Assembly (NCBI GenBank): GCA_024102635.1
Contig: JAGFJO010000122.1
Location: forward strand, 1-64,000
From: Deltaproteobacteria bacterium
GTDB taxonomy: Bacteria > Bdellovibrionota_C > UBA2361 > JAGFJO01
Direction: 5' to 3'
Length of the DNA stretch: 64,000 nucleotides
The notes under the pieces were generated by a model that did not search any database, had not been told where the DNA came from, and worked only from the letters and a program-made list of their open reading frames with translations. The first letter of the stretch is position 1, and each line of letters begins with the position of its first letter. Shown piece after piece: positions 35,150 to 43,825 of the stretch. The position numbers and the translations under genes are program-made.

Positions 35150-36541
35150 ATGTTCCACAGAGGCCTTTCTAAAAGCTATTTATCTCTATTCTTTACCGCG
35201 CTTCTTTTGGCACTTCCATCCAAGGCGTTTAGCCAAGGCGCCTGCGGTGTCCCAGCTGACGCAGAGATCTTTTTAATGCTCGACTTTACTGGGAGCAGCA
35301 GCGAGATAGAGGTAACAGCCGAGAAAGATGCTGTCCGCAATCTACTTGATTACTATGAAACTGCATCGACCAAGCCGCGTATGGCTCTAGGCCGGTTCAA
35401 TACATCGGCAAGTGTCGAAGTCGAGCTTACCACCGAGTATTCTCTAATCCGGCAGCAGCTAGATATACTTCCTAAAGCAGGCAGCGGATCTACCCGGATT
35501 GCAACGGGACTCAGTGCCGCACGAGATCATTTGGTGTCCAACGGCACCTCATTTAAGCCGAAATATATCATGCTCTTTTCAGACGGCCAGACCGGCGGTG
35601 TTACCGACACAAAAAAAATGGCTGCCCTTATTAAATCGGAAGGAACTTACATCTTTGCGATCCACTACCCTGTACCCAAAGATCCTACACGAGAAGCTCC
35701 TGGGGCAGACTTAATGAAGTTTATTGCGTCATCGCCCGAAATAGACTTTTACCGCTCAGTCACGGACGACCTATCAGCCGCTGTCCAAGCCCTCAGCCAT
35801 AACATCGTATGCGAGGATGGAAACCCATGTACAAGCAATATCTGTGATCTCTCAACAGCTACATGCAAGTCCTCCGAGCCGGATAGTGATGGGGATGGGG
35901 TACTAGATTGCTCAGATATCTGCCCTAATCAGGATGACAAGGTTGTCGACAAAGCTACTTTGAAAGACAAGGATGGAGATGGGGCTATAGATTGTCAGGA
36001 TTCGTGCCCGACTGATTTCAACAAAGTATCGCCCGGATTATGCGGATGCGGCGCGGCTGATGAGGACGCTAATCAGGATGGCTATATTGATTGCCTTGGT
36101 TGCGCACCTGTTGATACGACAGCAATGAAAGTGAGCATGAAGAAAGGCCTTACCGAACAACGGAAGAGCATTCGAAAGATGGCTCTTAAGATATCTAAAT
36201 CCGAAGATCGCAAATCGGTCAAACTAGCTAAGAAATCACTTAAGGCCTCCGAAGCTTTATTCAAGGAGGCTACCAAACTCGCAAAAGCTCTACCAAACTC
36301 TGAGATAAAGTGCGCAAGCCGGTACTGCACCACTTCGCAGACCCACCGCCCGGCCTTGGATCGCCTGCGGCAGATTTCAACTCTGCTTCAGCAGCATGTG
36401 AACTACCTTAACAGCATATCTGTCAAAGCGAAGGTTAAGATCCCCAAAAAGCTTATTGCCAAGACCTATACGGTAGTGAACTCAGCGAACCTGATGGTCC
36501 GGCAGTTTCCGCCCGGACCGCCACAGTGCATGCAGCGGTAA
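35150..36541 (+). CDS. Secreted VWA-domain protein with calcium-binding type-3 repeats
   Basis: 463 residues. A signal peptide ends near AFSQG. The von Willebrand A domain (about 36-225) begins FLMLDFTGSSSE: the metal-binding motif is DxTxS, with Thr in place of the first Ser. A cysteine-rich segment and thrombospondin-type-3-like repeats follow (about 243-320): DSDGDGVLDC, DKDGDGAIDC and DANQDGYIDC, each a likely Ca2+ site. The C-terminal 140 residues are helical and Lys-rich. Such proteins usually mediate adhesion or protein contacts outside the cell. Gram-negative surface anchoring is not evident. It stands alone between long spacers. Confidence 0.87.
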   Translation: MFHRGLSKSYLSLFFTALLLALPSKAFSQGACGVPADAEIFLMLDFTGSSSEIEVTAEKDAVRNLLDYYETASTKPRMALGRFNTSASVEVELTTEYSLIRQQLDILPKAGSGSTRIATGLSAARDHLVSNGTSFKPKYIMLFSDGQTGGVTDTKKMAALIKSEGTYIFAIHYPVPKDPTREAPGADLMKFIASSPEIDFYRSVTDDLSAAVQALSHNIVCEDGNPCTSNICDLSTATCKSSEPDSDGDGVLDCSDICPNQDDKVVDKATLKDKDGDGAIDCQDSCPTDFNKVSPGLCGCGAADEDANQDGYIDCLGCAPVDTTAMKVSMKKGLTEQRKSIRKMALKISKSEDRKSVKLAKKSLKASEALFKEATKLAKALPNSEIKCASRYCTTSQTHRPALDRLRQISTLLQQHVNYLNSISVKAKVKIPKKLIAKTYTVVNSANLMVRQFPPGPPQCMQR

Positions 36542-36692
36542 TCGTCCATGGTCATGGCACTGCCCATGCTCCGCTTACTGCGCACTTGGAAGTCAGCACT
36601 CTACAATCTCCCTTGATGAAGATCATATTCTCCGCTGACATCCTTAGGGCACTATAAATTTTTTTGCAAGAGATCCATTTTAGGAGAAGAGT

Positions 36693-37562
36693 ATGCTCAG
36701 TAAAGCCAGCATCAAAAGCCACCCACTGCACCCTATGCTGGTGGGATTTCCGATCGCTTTCTTCGTGGCGGCCCCGATCTTCGACATTATTGGCATCACC
36801 ACCCAAGAATATTTTTGGTGGCGCAGCGCCGCGGTTCTCAACATTGCGGGGGTAATAGCTGCACTCGTGGCCGCAGCGCCTGGCATGATCGACTATCTAA
36901 CCATCGTTCCCCCGCGCAGTTCAGCTAAAAAGCGGGCTACCTATCATATGATTGTAAACGTAACGGCAACAGTTCTTTTTCTTGTTGCGTGGTTTCTACG
37001 CCCCTCTCCCGAACTTGGACCGCCTGGCACCGGGATAGTAGCACTCCAACTCGCCGGGATCGTCCTCGTTACTATGGGCGGCTGGATGGGAGCGACCCTG
37101 GTTTACCGCAATCAGATTGGGGTTGACCACCGCTATGCCGACGCCGGCAAGTGGGATGAGATTCACGCCGGCACCGTAAACGGCATTATCGACCTGGGAA
37201 AGATTCCGGATATGAGAATCAATCAGATGAAGCTCGTGGTTTCGGAAGGGCGCCGCTTTGTCCTCGCTAAGACGGAGGAGGGCTTTACAGCCTTCGATGA
37301 CCGCTGCACGCATAAAGGCGGACCACTCTCGGACGGGGTTTTAACCTGCGGTACGGTATCGTGTCCTTGGCACGGCTCTCAGTTTGACGTTGCCAGTGGG
37401 GAAGTAAGTGCCGGCCCAGCTAAGAAGTCAATAAGTGTATATCGTGTGATTGAAGAGAATGGCCGGCTAATCCTTTTCGTTACTTCTGAGGGTGAGGAGA
37501 AGTGGCTTGGCTCTGGAAGACCTTTCCATGCTCACGATGCCCCGCGGCCGGCGGCCTACTAG
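36693..37562 (+). CDS. DUF2231 membrane domain fused to a Rieske [2Fe-2S] domain
   Basis: 289 residues. Residues 1 to about 150 form a four-helix DUF2231 membrane domain with its KSHPLHPMLVGFPIA opening, a motif rich in His and Pro. Residues about 175-275 are a Rieske ferredoxin with both cluster motifs intact: CTH (205-207) and CPWH (224-227), Cys and His in each. The Rieske part would carry one electron on the cytoplasmic or periplasmic side of the membrane. The partner may be a haem or a soluble dehydrogenase; none is adjacent. The ATG is preceded by TAGGAGAAGAG. Its domain fusion is known in some bacteria, but the physiological role is not. Confidence 0.9.
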   Translation: MLSKASIKSHPLHPMLVGFPIAFFVAAPIFDIIGITTQEYFWWRSAAVLNIAGVIAALVAAAPGMIDYLTIVPPRSSAKKRATYHMIVNVTATVLFLVAWFLRPSPELGPPGTGIVALQLAGIVLVTMGGWMGATLVYRNQIGVDHRYADAGKWDEIHAGTVNGIIDLGKIPDMRINQMKLVVSEGRRFVLAKTEEGFTAFDDRCTHKGGPLSDGVLTCGTVSCPWHGSQFDVASGEVSAGPAKKSISVYRVIEENGRLILFVTSEGEEKWLGSGRPFHAHDAPRPAAY

Positions 37563-37660
37563 GGTTAGTCGGCCCTACCTAGCGTACTTAGCTCTCCTTG
37601 TGGATATAGCAGCGCAGCGGGAACCTGCATTATTCCTGAAGATCGGCTATTATTCCATTC

Positions 37661-39310
37661 ATGTTGAACCCTTCGAACAGCTGGTATGGCCCGCTCAAGC
37701 ATGGAGCGAGTGAATCTGGGAACGCGGCGTTGCAGCTGCGCCTCCCACAGACCCCGCTACTTGAGGCATTTGCATCTTACCTTATCGCAAAAGTCGATAA
37801 AGGGGAGATGGGTCTCGACAGCGCAAAAAATTATGCGCGTGTGGTGCGAAGATTTATAGACGGAGTTGATGCGTCTTCCGAGGAAGCGGCAGCACTGGAT
37901 AAACACCTGCTGGGGAAGCCCGATCAGCTAATCGACCGGCACTTGACCCGACTAAAGGAGAGCGGCGCTTCACCGCAGAACTACAACGCAACCCGATCAG
38001 TCCTTTTTCAGTTCTATGCCTGGGCGAATAGATGCAACTGGAGCAATTTCGACCTAGCCGAGGTCGGCTATCTCGCTGCCCAGCTGAGCGAGTTTCCGAT
38101 GCCCTCAGTGATGATTGAATGGAGCAAATATTTGAAGAGCACGGAAAGCAGCACGAAAATGGCCAATCAACTGACTCTGCTTGTGCGCCCATTCATCAAG
38201 TTTGTGGCTCAGTCCATTTATCCGCCAGATGGTAAAGAGATGAACTTAAAGGGAGAATGGACGGCACTACGAAATATTCAGCGCCGTGCAGATGTGCAGC
38301 ACCCCGCTGCCCGGCCCGCCAGTTCAGATCAAATCAATACGGAGCCGAGGACCGTTACCGGCCAAATACTTCTGAATGGAGCACTTTGGAGTGCGCGGTA
38401 TTTGGAGCACCTGAAGACGGATGGAGCGAGCGGCGACAAAATGAAGCGTTCCGCCTACGCCATGCGAAAGTTCTATCAGTGGAGCAATCAGGAGAGGATC
38501 TCGGCGGTTAATCCGGGTGATATTGTGAACCCTGGCGCAGCGGCCTCCAAAAACGCTGCGCCGCGCCTCAAAAGTTCTCCGAGAGATGGTGCCGCCAAAT
38601 CTACAAGCACCACCCCTCGAGCCGTGCTTGCTGAGAGAGGACAATCCGGGTCCCTGAATACAGAAACGGTAGAAGATCATGGATCTAAAAGTACGCTGCG
38701 TTCCTTGGCGCAGGCAGAGAGAAAAAACCATCTGCTGCTCGACCGGACCATTACAGAGCTTTTACGTGACGGGCGGCTCACCCTCTCTGAACTTCGTTCG
38801 CTCAGACACTCTAGCGTATCGATTGATACCTTGAGCATAAAGCTTCCCGAGCGCATAGTGCCACTTGAAAGCGAAAATAATGCTCTACTTCTCTATCTTC
38901 GATTAATAGAGAGATTTGCGGCTGGTCCCGAGTCGGCAAGAGACTCTCGGCTGTTTGAGGGCATCTTTACGGAGGAAGCATATAAGGCCACAGACAAGAA
39001 TGCGGCGGCATTTATTGCGTTGCGGGACCAGATTCTATCGGACCTGCTGACCGTCGGGCAATTATCATTCAAAGATGCATGCACAGTGCCCTTCCCGGCA
39101 GTTAGTATAAAAGGGGGAACGATCTCACTACTTCTTCAAGAACGAAAGATAGAAATTAGCGAAACCGCGGCAATAAAGAGATTCAATTCATACATGCAAC
39201 TCGGCAGGATATATCTTCCTAACTCACCATTTAGCACCGCTATTAATCCGGTTACCTTTCTCCTGACGATTGACAGTGAGCCCCTGTGCGAGATTGAGTG
39301 GGACGGGTAA
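37661..39310 (+). CDS. Degenerate multi-module tyrosine-recombinase-like protein
   Basis: 549 residues of no clear known function. The N-terminus (about 30-130) resembles the SAM-like core-binding domain of Xer recombinases: LLEAFASYL, SAKNYARVVRRFID, ASPQNYNATRSVLFQFYAWA. Similar helices recur near 160-190 and 240-285 (MKRSAYAMRKFYQWSN). From about 360 and again from about 455, segments look like the start of a recombinase catalytic domain: ELLRDGRLTLSELRSL, then RIVPL; and DLLTVGQLSFKDA. In both, the position of the first catalytic Arg is Thr or Ser, and I see no HxxR or Tyr nucleophile. It is thus probably inactive as a recombinase and may be a DNA-binding or structural derivative. Ser/Ala-rich linker near 295-340. 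Confidence 0.6.
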   Translation: MLNPSNSWYGPLKHGASESGNAALQLRLPQTPLLEAFASYLIAKVDKGEMGLDSAKNYARVVRRFIDGVDASSEEAAALDKHLLGKPDQLIDRHLTRLKESGASPQNYNATRSVLFQFYAWANRCNWSNFDLAEVGYLAAQLSEFPMPSVMIEWSKYLKSTESSTKMANQLTLLVRPFIKFVAQSIYPPDGKEMNLKGEWTALRNIQRRADVQHPAARPASSDQINTEPRTVTGQILLNGALWSARYLEHLKTDGASGDKMKRSAYAMRKFYQWSNQERISAVNPGDIVNPGAAASKNAAPRLKSSPRDGAAKSTSTTPRAVLAERGQSGSLNTETVEDHGSKSTLRSLAQAERKNHLLLDRTITELLRDGRLTLSELRSLRHSSVSIDTLSIKLPERIVPLESENNALLLYLRLIERFAAGPESARDSRLFEGIFTEEAYKATDKNAAAFIALRDQILSDLLTVGQLSFKDACTVPFPAVSIKGGTISLLLQERKIEISETAAIKRFNSYMQLGRIYLPNSPFSTAINPVTFLLTIDSEPLCEIEWDG

Positions 39311-39468
39311 TGCGCCGGCAAGCAGTAAAGCTAGAGCCATTCTCGAAAAGAAATTCGCATACCTGAAATGCGGATCGCTTCTATATGCCCTATTGTCCCC
39401 CGGCAAATGTATCACCGTTAGAATAAAGGCCGGCTTCTCAAGCGGAAATCTATTCCAAGAAACCCAAA

Positions 39469-40422
39469 TTAGATTGCCTCCGCCATTCGGGCTGAGTCGG
39501 CGATTAAACTAAGAAGGATCTCACTCACCAAATACTGAAACCTTTTATCCACTTTGGCGACGATGTATTTCTCGACTAATTCCTGTGAATCAAGACGCGA
39601 TCCTCCCAATTTGGCGGCATAGTGCCTATACATTGGGCCGCATATTCCGGCGAAAAGTTCATCAACGGAGAAGCGTGCCTTCTCCAGGGCCGACAGGGCC
39701 TCCTCGCGCGGTATCGATATCGCATGGGAGATTCCGTCTATGTCCATAGACAGGTTCATGACAAGCAGCGCAAATTCCTTGGCGCATACCCGTTCAGGCA
39801 AAAGAGCTAAAAATTTGGCAAATGGGAAAGGCGATTCGGCAGCTGCGCGGCACTCTTGCTCTGCGCTAGATAGTAAAAAGCGAAGCTGCGCAGAGTACGG
39901 CAGGGGTAAAGAATTCCATGCGACCTTGGGAGCGGAAGTTATTGACGCTTCGGCCGGGCGTTGACTAATTTGCGGAGCAGCCGCCGGTGCCTGAACTTCA
40001 GCGGCTTTTCTGGCTTCATTCGGAAGCACTGTAATCTTGCCCCCGATGATTAGCTTTCTCTGAGGCTGCCGCGGCGTCAGACTCTCTTGTTTTGCCAACT
40101 CTGGCATCGTCCTCGGCGGTACTGTACTCGGAGATACGGCGGTAGGGGCCCCCGAAGCAGGAGCGCCAGCCAGGCTCTCATTTGCGGCCCGCTCTCCCTT
40201 TTCCGCCGCACGAGGCTGGTTCCTTGTAGAGCTCCTTAGGGTGGCTGATGTGCCTTTCGGGCGCCGAGTAGTCGCCGTCTTGGCGGCTTTTACCGGGGCG
40301 GACTTCCTCGATTTACTCCTGCCAGTTTTGGTTCCGGAAGGTTTTGCAGGGCCTCTCTCTCTCGAACTTGCCCGTCTTGAATTTGCCTGCTTCAGTCTCT
40401 TTGCTTTTATCTTTTTTGCCAT
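39469..40422 (-). CDS. Hypothetical protein with long basic N-terminal tail
   Basis: 317 residues. The first ~110 residues are rich in Lys, Arg, Ser, Ala, Pro and Thr (KSRKSAPVKAAKTATTRRPK) like histone-H1 or nucleoid-associated tails. After a linker (about 120-170), a compact helical domain follows (residues 170-317: YSAQLRFLLSSAEQE, FLALLPERVCAKEFALLVM, REEALSALEKARFSVDEL). I do not recognise that domain. The tail suggests nucleic-acid binding; this is inference. It is convergent with the recombinase-like gene, 158 bp apart. No signal peptide. Confidence 0.7.
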   Translation of the reverse strand: MAKKIKAKRLKQANSRRASSRERGPAKPSGTKTGRSKSRKSAPVKAAKTATTRRPKGTSATLRSSTRNQPRAAEKGERAANESLAGAPASGAPTAVSPSTVPPRTMPELAKQESLTPRQPQRKLIIGGKITVLPNEARKAAEVQAPAAAPQISQRPAEASITSAPKVAWNSLPLPYSAQLRFLLSSAEQECRAAAESPFPFAKFLALLPERVCAKEFALLVMNLSMDIDGISHAISIPREEALSALEKARFSVDELFAGICGPMYRHYAAKLGGSRLDSQELVEKYIVAKVDKRFQYLVSEILLSLIADSARMAEAI

Positions 40423-40508
40423 TGAATCACTACTTACAACTCGACCTACAATAACACAATGATCTTGGCGGTGGAATCCGTGGAACCGCGAAAGTCAGCT
40501 CTACATTC

Positions 40509-40955
40509 TTAAAGCGCGGGACTCTCCTTGGCAAGTAGCTCCGATAATATTCCCAGCATCATTAGCCACCCCTCTCGTGCGCGGTCATAATATTCCGCCC
40601 AGTCAGGATGGAGCTCATGTGTAAGATTGACCTTGCAGCCTGATGAATTAGGCTCAATATCTACTATAACTCGCGAGTTATCCGACATCCCTTTAACGCC
40701 CCACTCGAATTCCAATCTACGCGGGCGGTCAAGAATCAAGTATCTTCCCACATGATCAATGACGGTATTCTGCCGGTTAACCAAGAAAGAGAACTGCCCG
40801 CCCACCTTCGGATCAATCTCGATGCTTACAACCTGCTCGTCACGCACCTTCGGCCCGAACATCCACTGCCCAATAAGCAAAGGATCAAGCCACGCATCAT
40901 AAACACGTTCGGCCGCAACCGGGAACGAATGGGATACGGTGGCCTCTAGTACCAT
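40509..40955 (-). CDS. SRPBCC/AHSA1-family protein
   Basis: 148 residues of the START-like Hsp90-activator-homologue group. The fold markers are FPVAAERVYDAWLDP at the N-terminus, then the strand with IDPKVGGQFSF, PRRLEFEWGV, and the terminal helix EGWLMMLGILSELL. These proteins bind hydrophobic ligands in a cavity; many are stress-related and of unknown ligand. It is a lone gene with the next gene on the same strand starting 73 bp away on the other side of its ATG. Confidence 0.83.
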   Translation of the reverse strand: MVLEATVSHSFPVAAERVYDAWLDPLLIGQWMFGPKVRDEQVVSIEIDPKVGGQFSFLVNRQNTVIDHVGRYLILDRPRRLEFEWGVKGMSDNSRVIVDIEPNSSGCKVNLTHELHPDWAEYYDRAREGWLMMLGILSELLAKESPAL

Positions 40956-41028
40956 TACACTATCTTAATTCTTATGACTTACTTTCGCATTCCCATGACT
41001 GCCCTTCAATAGGTCGAATATGGAAAGA

Positions 41029-41289
41029 TCAGCCGAGTGGCCCAACTATAAGAGCCAGAGGAATCAGCAGTATAAGCCCCATTAGCATATGTTGTGAATT
41101 CAGAGCGGATCCCGCTGAGCGGGCAGCTCTTCTTAGCTCGACGGTAGCAGCAACGGTAGAAAGCAAGGTCACCAGCAACGCCGCGATTCCCCGGTTTACA
41201 CATCCGAAGGTCTCTTTAGGAGTAAAGTAGAGAATCACCAGTATAATGCTTGGAATCAATGCTAGGCCACATTGCTGGAATTTATTCAT
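41029..41289 (-). CDS. Small membrane protein, 86 residues
   Basis: Three hydrophobic segments: ALIPSIILVILYF, GIAALLVTLLSTVAATV and LMGLILLIPLALIVG, with a charged loop between the second and third (ELRRAARSAG). I do not recognise the family. The ATG is preceded by GGAGG at 11 bases. It is divergent from the DUF2157 gene across 173 bp. Composition supports a real gene. Confidence 0.62.
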   Translation of the reverse strand: MNKFQQCGLALIPSIILVILYFTPKETFGCVNRGIAALLVTLLSTVAATVELRRAARSAGSALNSQHMLMGLILLIPLALIVGPLG

Positions 41290-41462
41290 AAAAAGTTATT
41301 CCTCCAGACCGTCAATATTTTGCATCGGCTTATGCTACCTGCCTCTTTAGCCTCCTGAATCACTGTCTCTTTTATGCTTCGTTAATGGCCCTATATTTCC
41401 AGTAGCTTGCGGCCGAGGCCTAAGATATAAAGATCTGGTATTTCACCATCAGGCGGTTCCTA

Positions 41463-42386
41463 ATGAAAGTTACCCTTGACCTATCCCAGCTGCTGGCAGA
41501 TGGAGAGATCTCCGCAGCTGAATATGAGAAGCTGCTAAAGCTATCTTCAGCTACGACCGGATCGCTGGCGTTCAACATTCTGATCGCTTTCGGAGTGGTA
41601 GCAGTAAGCGGAGGGCTACTTGCTCTCTTCCCGACACCTCAAACTTCGCTATTTCTCGGGATCGCGATCTGCCTGCTGGGTCTTACCCTGGGGATTATCT
41701 CTCCTGAGCGTTGGAACATTCTGTCAAACATATCTACCCTGATTGGCGCCCTTCTTTTCGCCGGCGGAGTACTTGCACTAGCCGAGGGATCAATAGAATC
41801 ATTTTTTATGGTCGCGGCTATATTTATTATCGGCGGCATATCGGCTAAAAGCGGCCTTCTTATTTCTCTCGCCGTTTTAGCCCTCTCATCAACAGTGGGA
41901 GCAAGAACCGGTTATTTTCATGCAAGTTATTTCCTTGGCATCAAGGAGCCCGGTCTCACCCTAGTAATCTTTTCCGCCTTGGCGGTTGCAACATATCTGG
42001 GCTCAAAAAGTCTGAAGCCTGCTTACGAGCGGCTGGCTCTAATAGCATCACGCACCTGTGTCCTGCTGGTAAATTTCGCTTTTTGGATCGGCTCTCTCTG
42101 GGGAGACCGCGGTGACAAAGGAGCGATCCTCATTTCAGATACCTCTTTCTCAGTCGGCTGGGCAGCCGCCCTTCTTCTTGCGGGAGTTTGGGGAGCGTAT
42201 AGCAATCGGCGCTGGATGGTTAATACTGCCGCTGTATTCGGCTCAATACACTTTTACACACAGTGGTTCGAGAGCTTAGGCGCCTCGCCGTTGGCGATCA
42301 TGCTAGCCGGCGTGATAGCAATCGCCGGCGCTTTGGGATTAAGAAAACTTAACAGTCAACTTCGAGTTGCAGCAGGAGGAGTATGA
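41463..42386 (+). CDS. DUF2157-type polytopic membrane protein
   Basis: 307 residues. An N-terminal soluble part, LLADGEISAAEYEKLLKLSS, is the short helix pair that opens DUF2157 proteins. About eight to nine transmembrane helices follow. Function unknown; the family is common and linked to envelope physiology only by inference. The stop overlaps the next gene's start by four bases (ATGA at 42383-42386), a sign of translational coupling. The region upstream has no strong ribosome site (GGTTCCTA). Confidence 0.72.
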   Translation: MKVTLDLSQLLADGEISAAEYEKLLKLSSATTGSLAFNILIAFGVVAVSGGLLALFPTPQTSLFLGIAICLLGLTLGIISPERWNILSNISTLIGALLFAGGVLALAEGSIESFFMVAAIFIIGGISAKSGLLISLAVLALSSTVGARTGYFHASYFLGIKEPGLTLVIFSALAVATYLGSKSLKPAYERLALIASRTCVLLVNFAFWIGSLWGDRGDKGAILISDTSFSVGWAAALLLAGVWGAYSNRRWMVNTAAVFGSIHFYTQWFESLGASPLAIMLAGVIAIAGALGLRKLNSQLRVAAGGV

Positions 42387-42925
42387 AAATCTTAGTAGTC
42401 TCTGTAATTGTTGGGCTGGCAGCTTTCTCGGCTGTTCCATGTAGCGCCGAGATCAAGAAAGACAACGCCGAATGGAAGGACTCAGTTCGCAGTAAAGCTG
42501 AAGAGATGCAGCGCGCATTCCTGACAGGAGATCTAGAGTCCTTTATCAAATATACATACCCGCCGGTGATCGAAAAGATGGGGGGTAAAGAGAAACTTTT
42601 AACAGCTATGCATCAAAGCCTGCGCGAAATGAAACTGCGCGGCATCACCCTTAGCTCAGTTGTCGCCTCTCCGCCTGCCGAGGTTCATGCCGGGGGCGAC
42701 AAGCTTTTCGCCCTTGTTCCCGTCTCCATTGAGCTTAAGGTTAAGAGCGAAACTGTGACTCATCATGGATATAACCTCGGTATCTCCGATGATGGCGGCA
42801 CCAACTGGACGTTTGTCGATACAGTCAGAGCCCGTTCGCCTGATTTCCGTCAGATGCTCCCCGACCTTCCGGAAAGCTTGACTATTCCGATCGCTCCCCC
42901 GTCCACTAACTCCGGGCTGGAGTGA
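42383..42925 (+). CDS. Secreted hypothetical protein, 180 residues
   Basis: A signal peptide (MKILVVSVIVGLAAFSAVP, cleaved near CSA) leads into a soluble domain: KAEEMQRAFLTGDLESFIKY, a helix typical of NTF2/DUF4440-like folds, then strands with KLFALVPVSIELKV and GTNWTFVDTVRA. I would guess an NTF2-like periplasmic protein, without a known ligand. It is coupled to the DUF2157 gene by a four-base overlap. An AT-rich 9-bp hairpin (AAATAGCCA with TGGCTATTT, 42955-42976) lies after its stop and may help to end transcription. Confidence 0.72.
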   Translation: MKILVVSVIVGLAAFSAVPCSAEIKKDNAEWKDSVRSKAEEMQRAFLTGDLESFIKYTYPPVIEKMGGKEKLLTAMHQSLREMKLRGITLSSVVASPPAEVHAGGDKLFALVPVSIELKVKSETVTHHGYNLGISDDGGTNWTFVDTVRARSPDFRQMLPDLPESLTIPIAPPSTNSGLE

Positions 42926-43049
42926 TTCATGCCGATCTATGGGGCCTTTCCCCAAAATAGCCATCCATGGCTATTTCGAGGATTGCTTCAAGCTTCACGC
43001 GCCGCATCGCTGAAGGAACTTACGCTCGAACGAACTAAAAGGAGAAGTT

Positions 43050-43748
43050 ATGGGAACACGGACTAAAGATATTACTCAACGCGATCAGAAACCATTAACT
43101 ATTGTGCATCCCGAGGTGGACACTTACCAACATAAACTTCTGTCGCGCCACGATGAGCCGGTACTCGCTGAAATGGAAGAGTTTGCCTCCGCCCGTAACT
43201 TTCCGATCGTGGGGCGGATAGTTGGCTCCTTTTTGGAGGTGATGGCTCTTTCAATAAGAGCCAGAACTGTTTTTGAGTTCGGAAGTGGATTCGGCTACTC
43301 AGCCTATTGGTTCAGCAGAGCGGTAGGCCCGCAAGGAACGGTGATATGTACCGACGGTGACGGCGGCAATACGGAGCAGGCTCGGCAGTTTCTCGCAAAA
43401 ACCGGCCGTATAGATAGAGTCCAGTTTCACACCGGGTGGGCGCAGGAGATCTTCAAAACAACTACTGAGCTGTTCGACGTCATCTACAACGACGTCGACA
43501 AGGATGCCTATCCAGAGGTGTGGACTTTGTCTAAAGACCGCATTAGGCCAGGGGGTCTATATATCGCCGACAACGTTCTATGGGGCGGCCGAGTTGCGTT
43601 GCCTGAACCGGGAGATGAGGTTTTCCCGGGTTGGACAGAGGCGATTAAAGAACATAACTACCTTATTTCAATTGATCCGGAGTTTGATAGCTTTATTAAC
43701 CCTTCGCGGGACGGCGTCATAGTCGCTCGAAGAAGGTTGGATTTATAG
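43050..43748 (+). CDS. SAM-dependent O-methyltransferase (catechol/caffeoyl-CoA OMT family)
   Basis: 232 residues. The AdoMet-binding loop is VFEFGSGFGYSAYWFSRA (about 72-89), with the acidic ribose-binding turn CTDGDG. The metal-binding region reads FDVIYNDVDKDAYPE, as in COMT/CCoAOMT proteins that use a divalent cation to bind a catechol. IADNVLWGGRV follows, another hallmark of the group. It would methylate a hydroxyl on an aromatic substrate in the cytosol. The first 25 residues differ from typical members. AAAAGGAGAAG precedes the ATG. Confidence 0.88.
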   Translation: MGTRTKDITQRDQKPLTIVHPEVDTYQHKLLSRHDEPVLAEMEEFASARNFPIVGRIVGSFLEVMALSIRARTVFEFGSGFGYSAYWFSRAVGPQGTVICTDGDGGNTEQARQFLAKTGRIDRVQFHTGWAQEIFKTTTELFDVIYNDVDKDAYPEVWTLSKDRIRPGGLYIADNVLWGGRVALPEPGDEVFPGWTEAIKEHNYLISIDPEFDSFINPSRDGVIVARRRLDL

Positions 43749-43825
43749 CTTAATAATAACCGATTTACTGGGCGTGCTTACCTGATGTTTAACTCCATCC
43801 CTCTTTTTGATAGCTTCGAGTCCGA

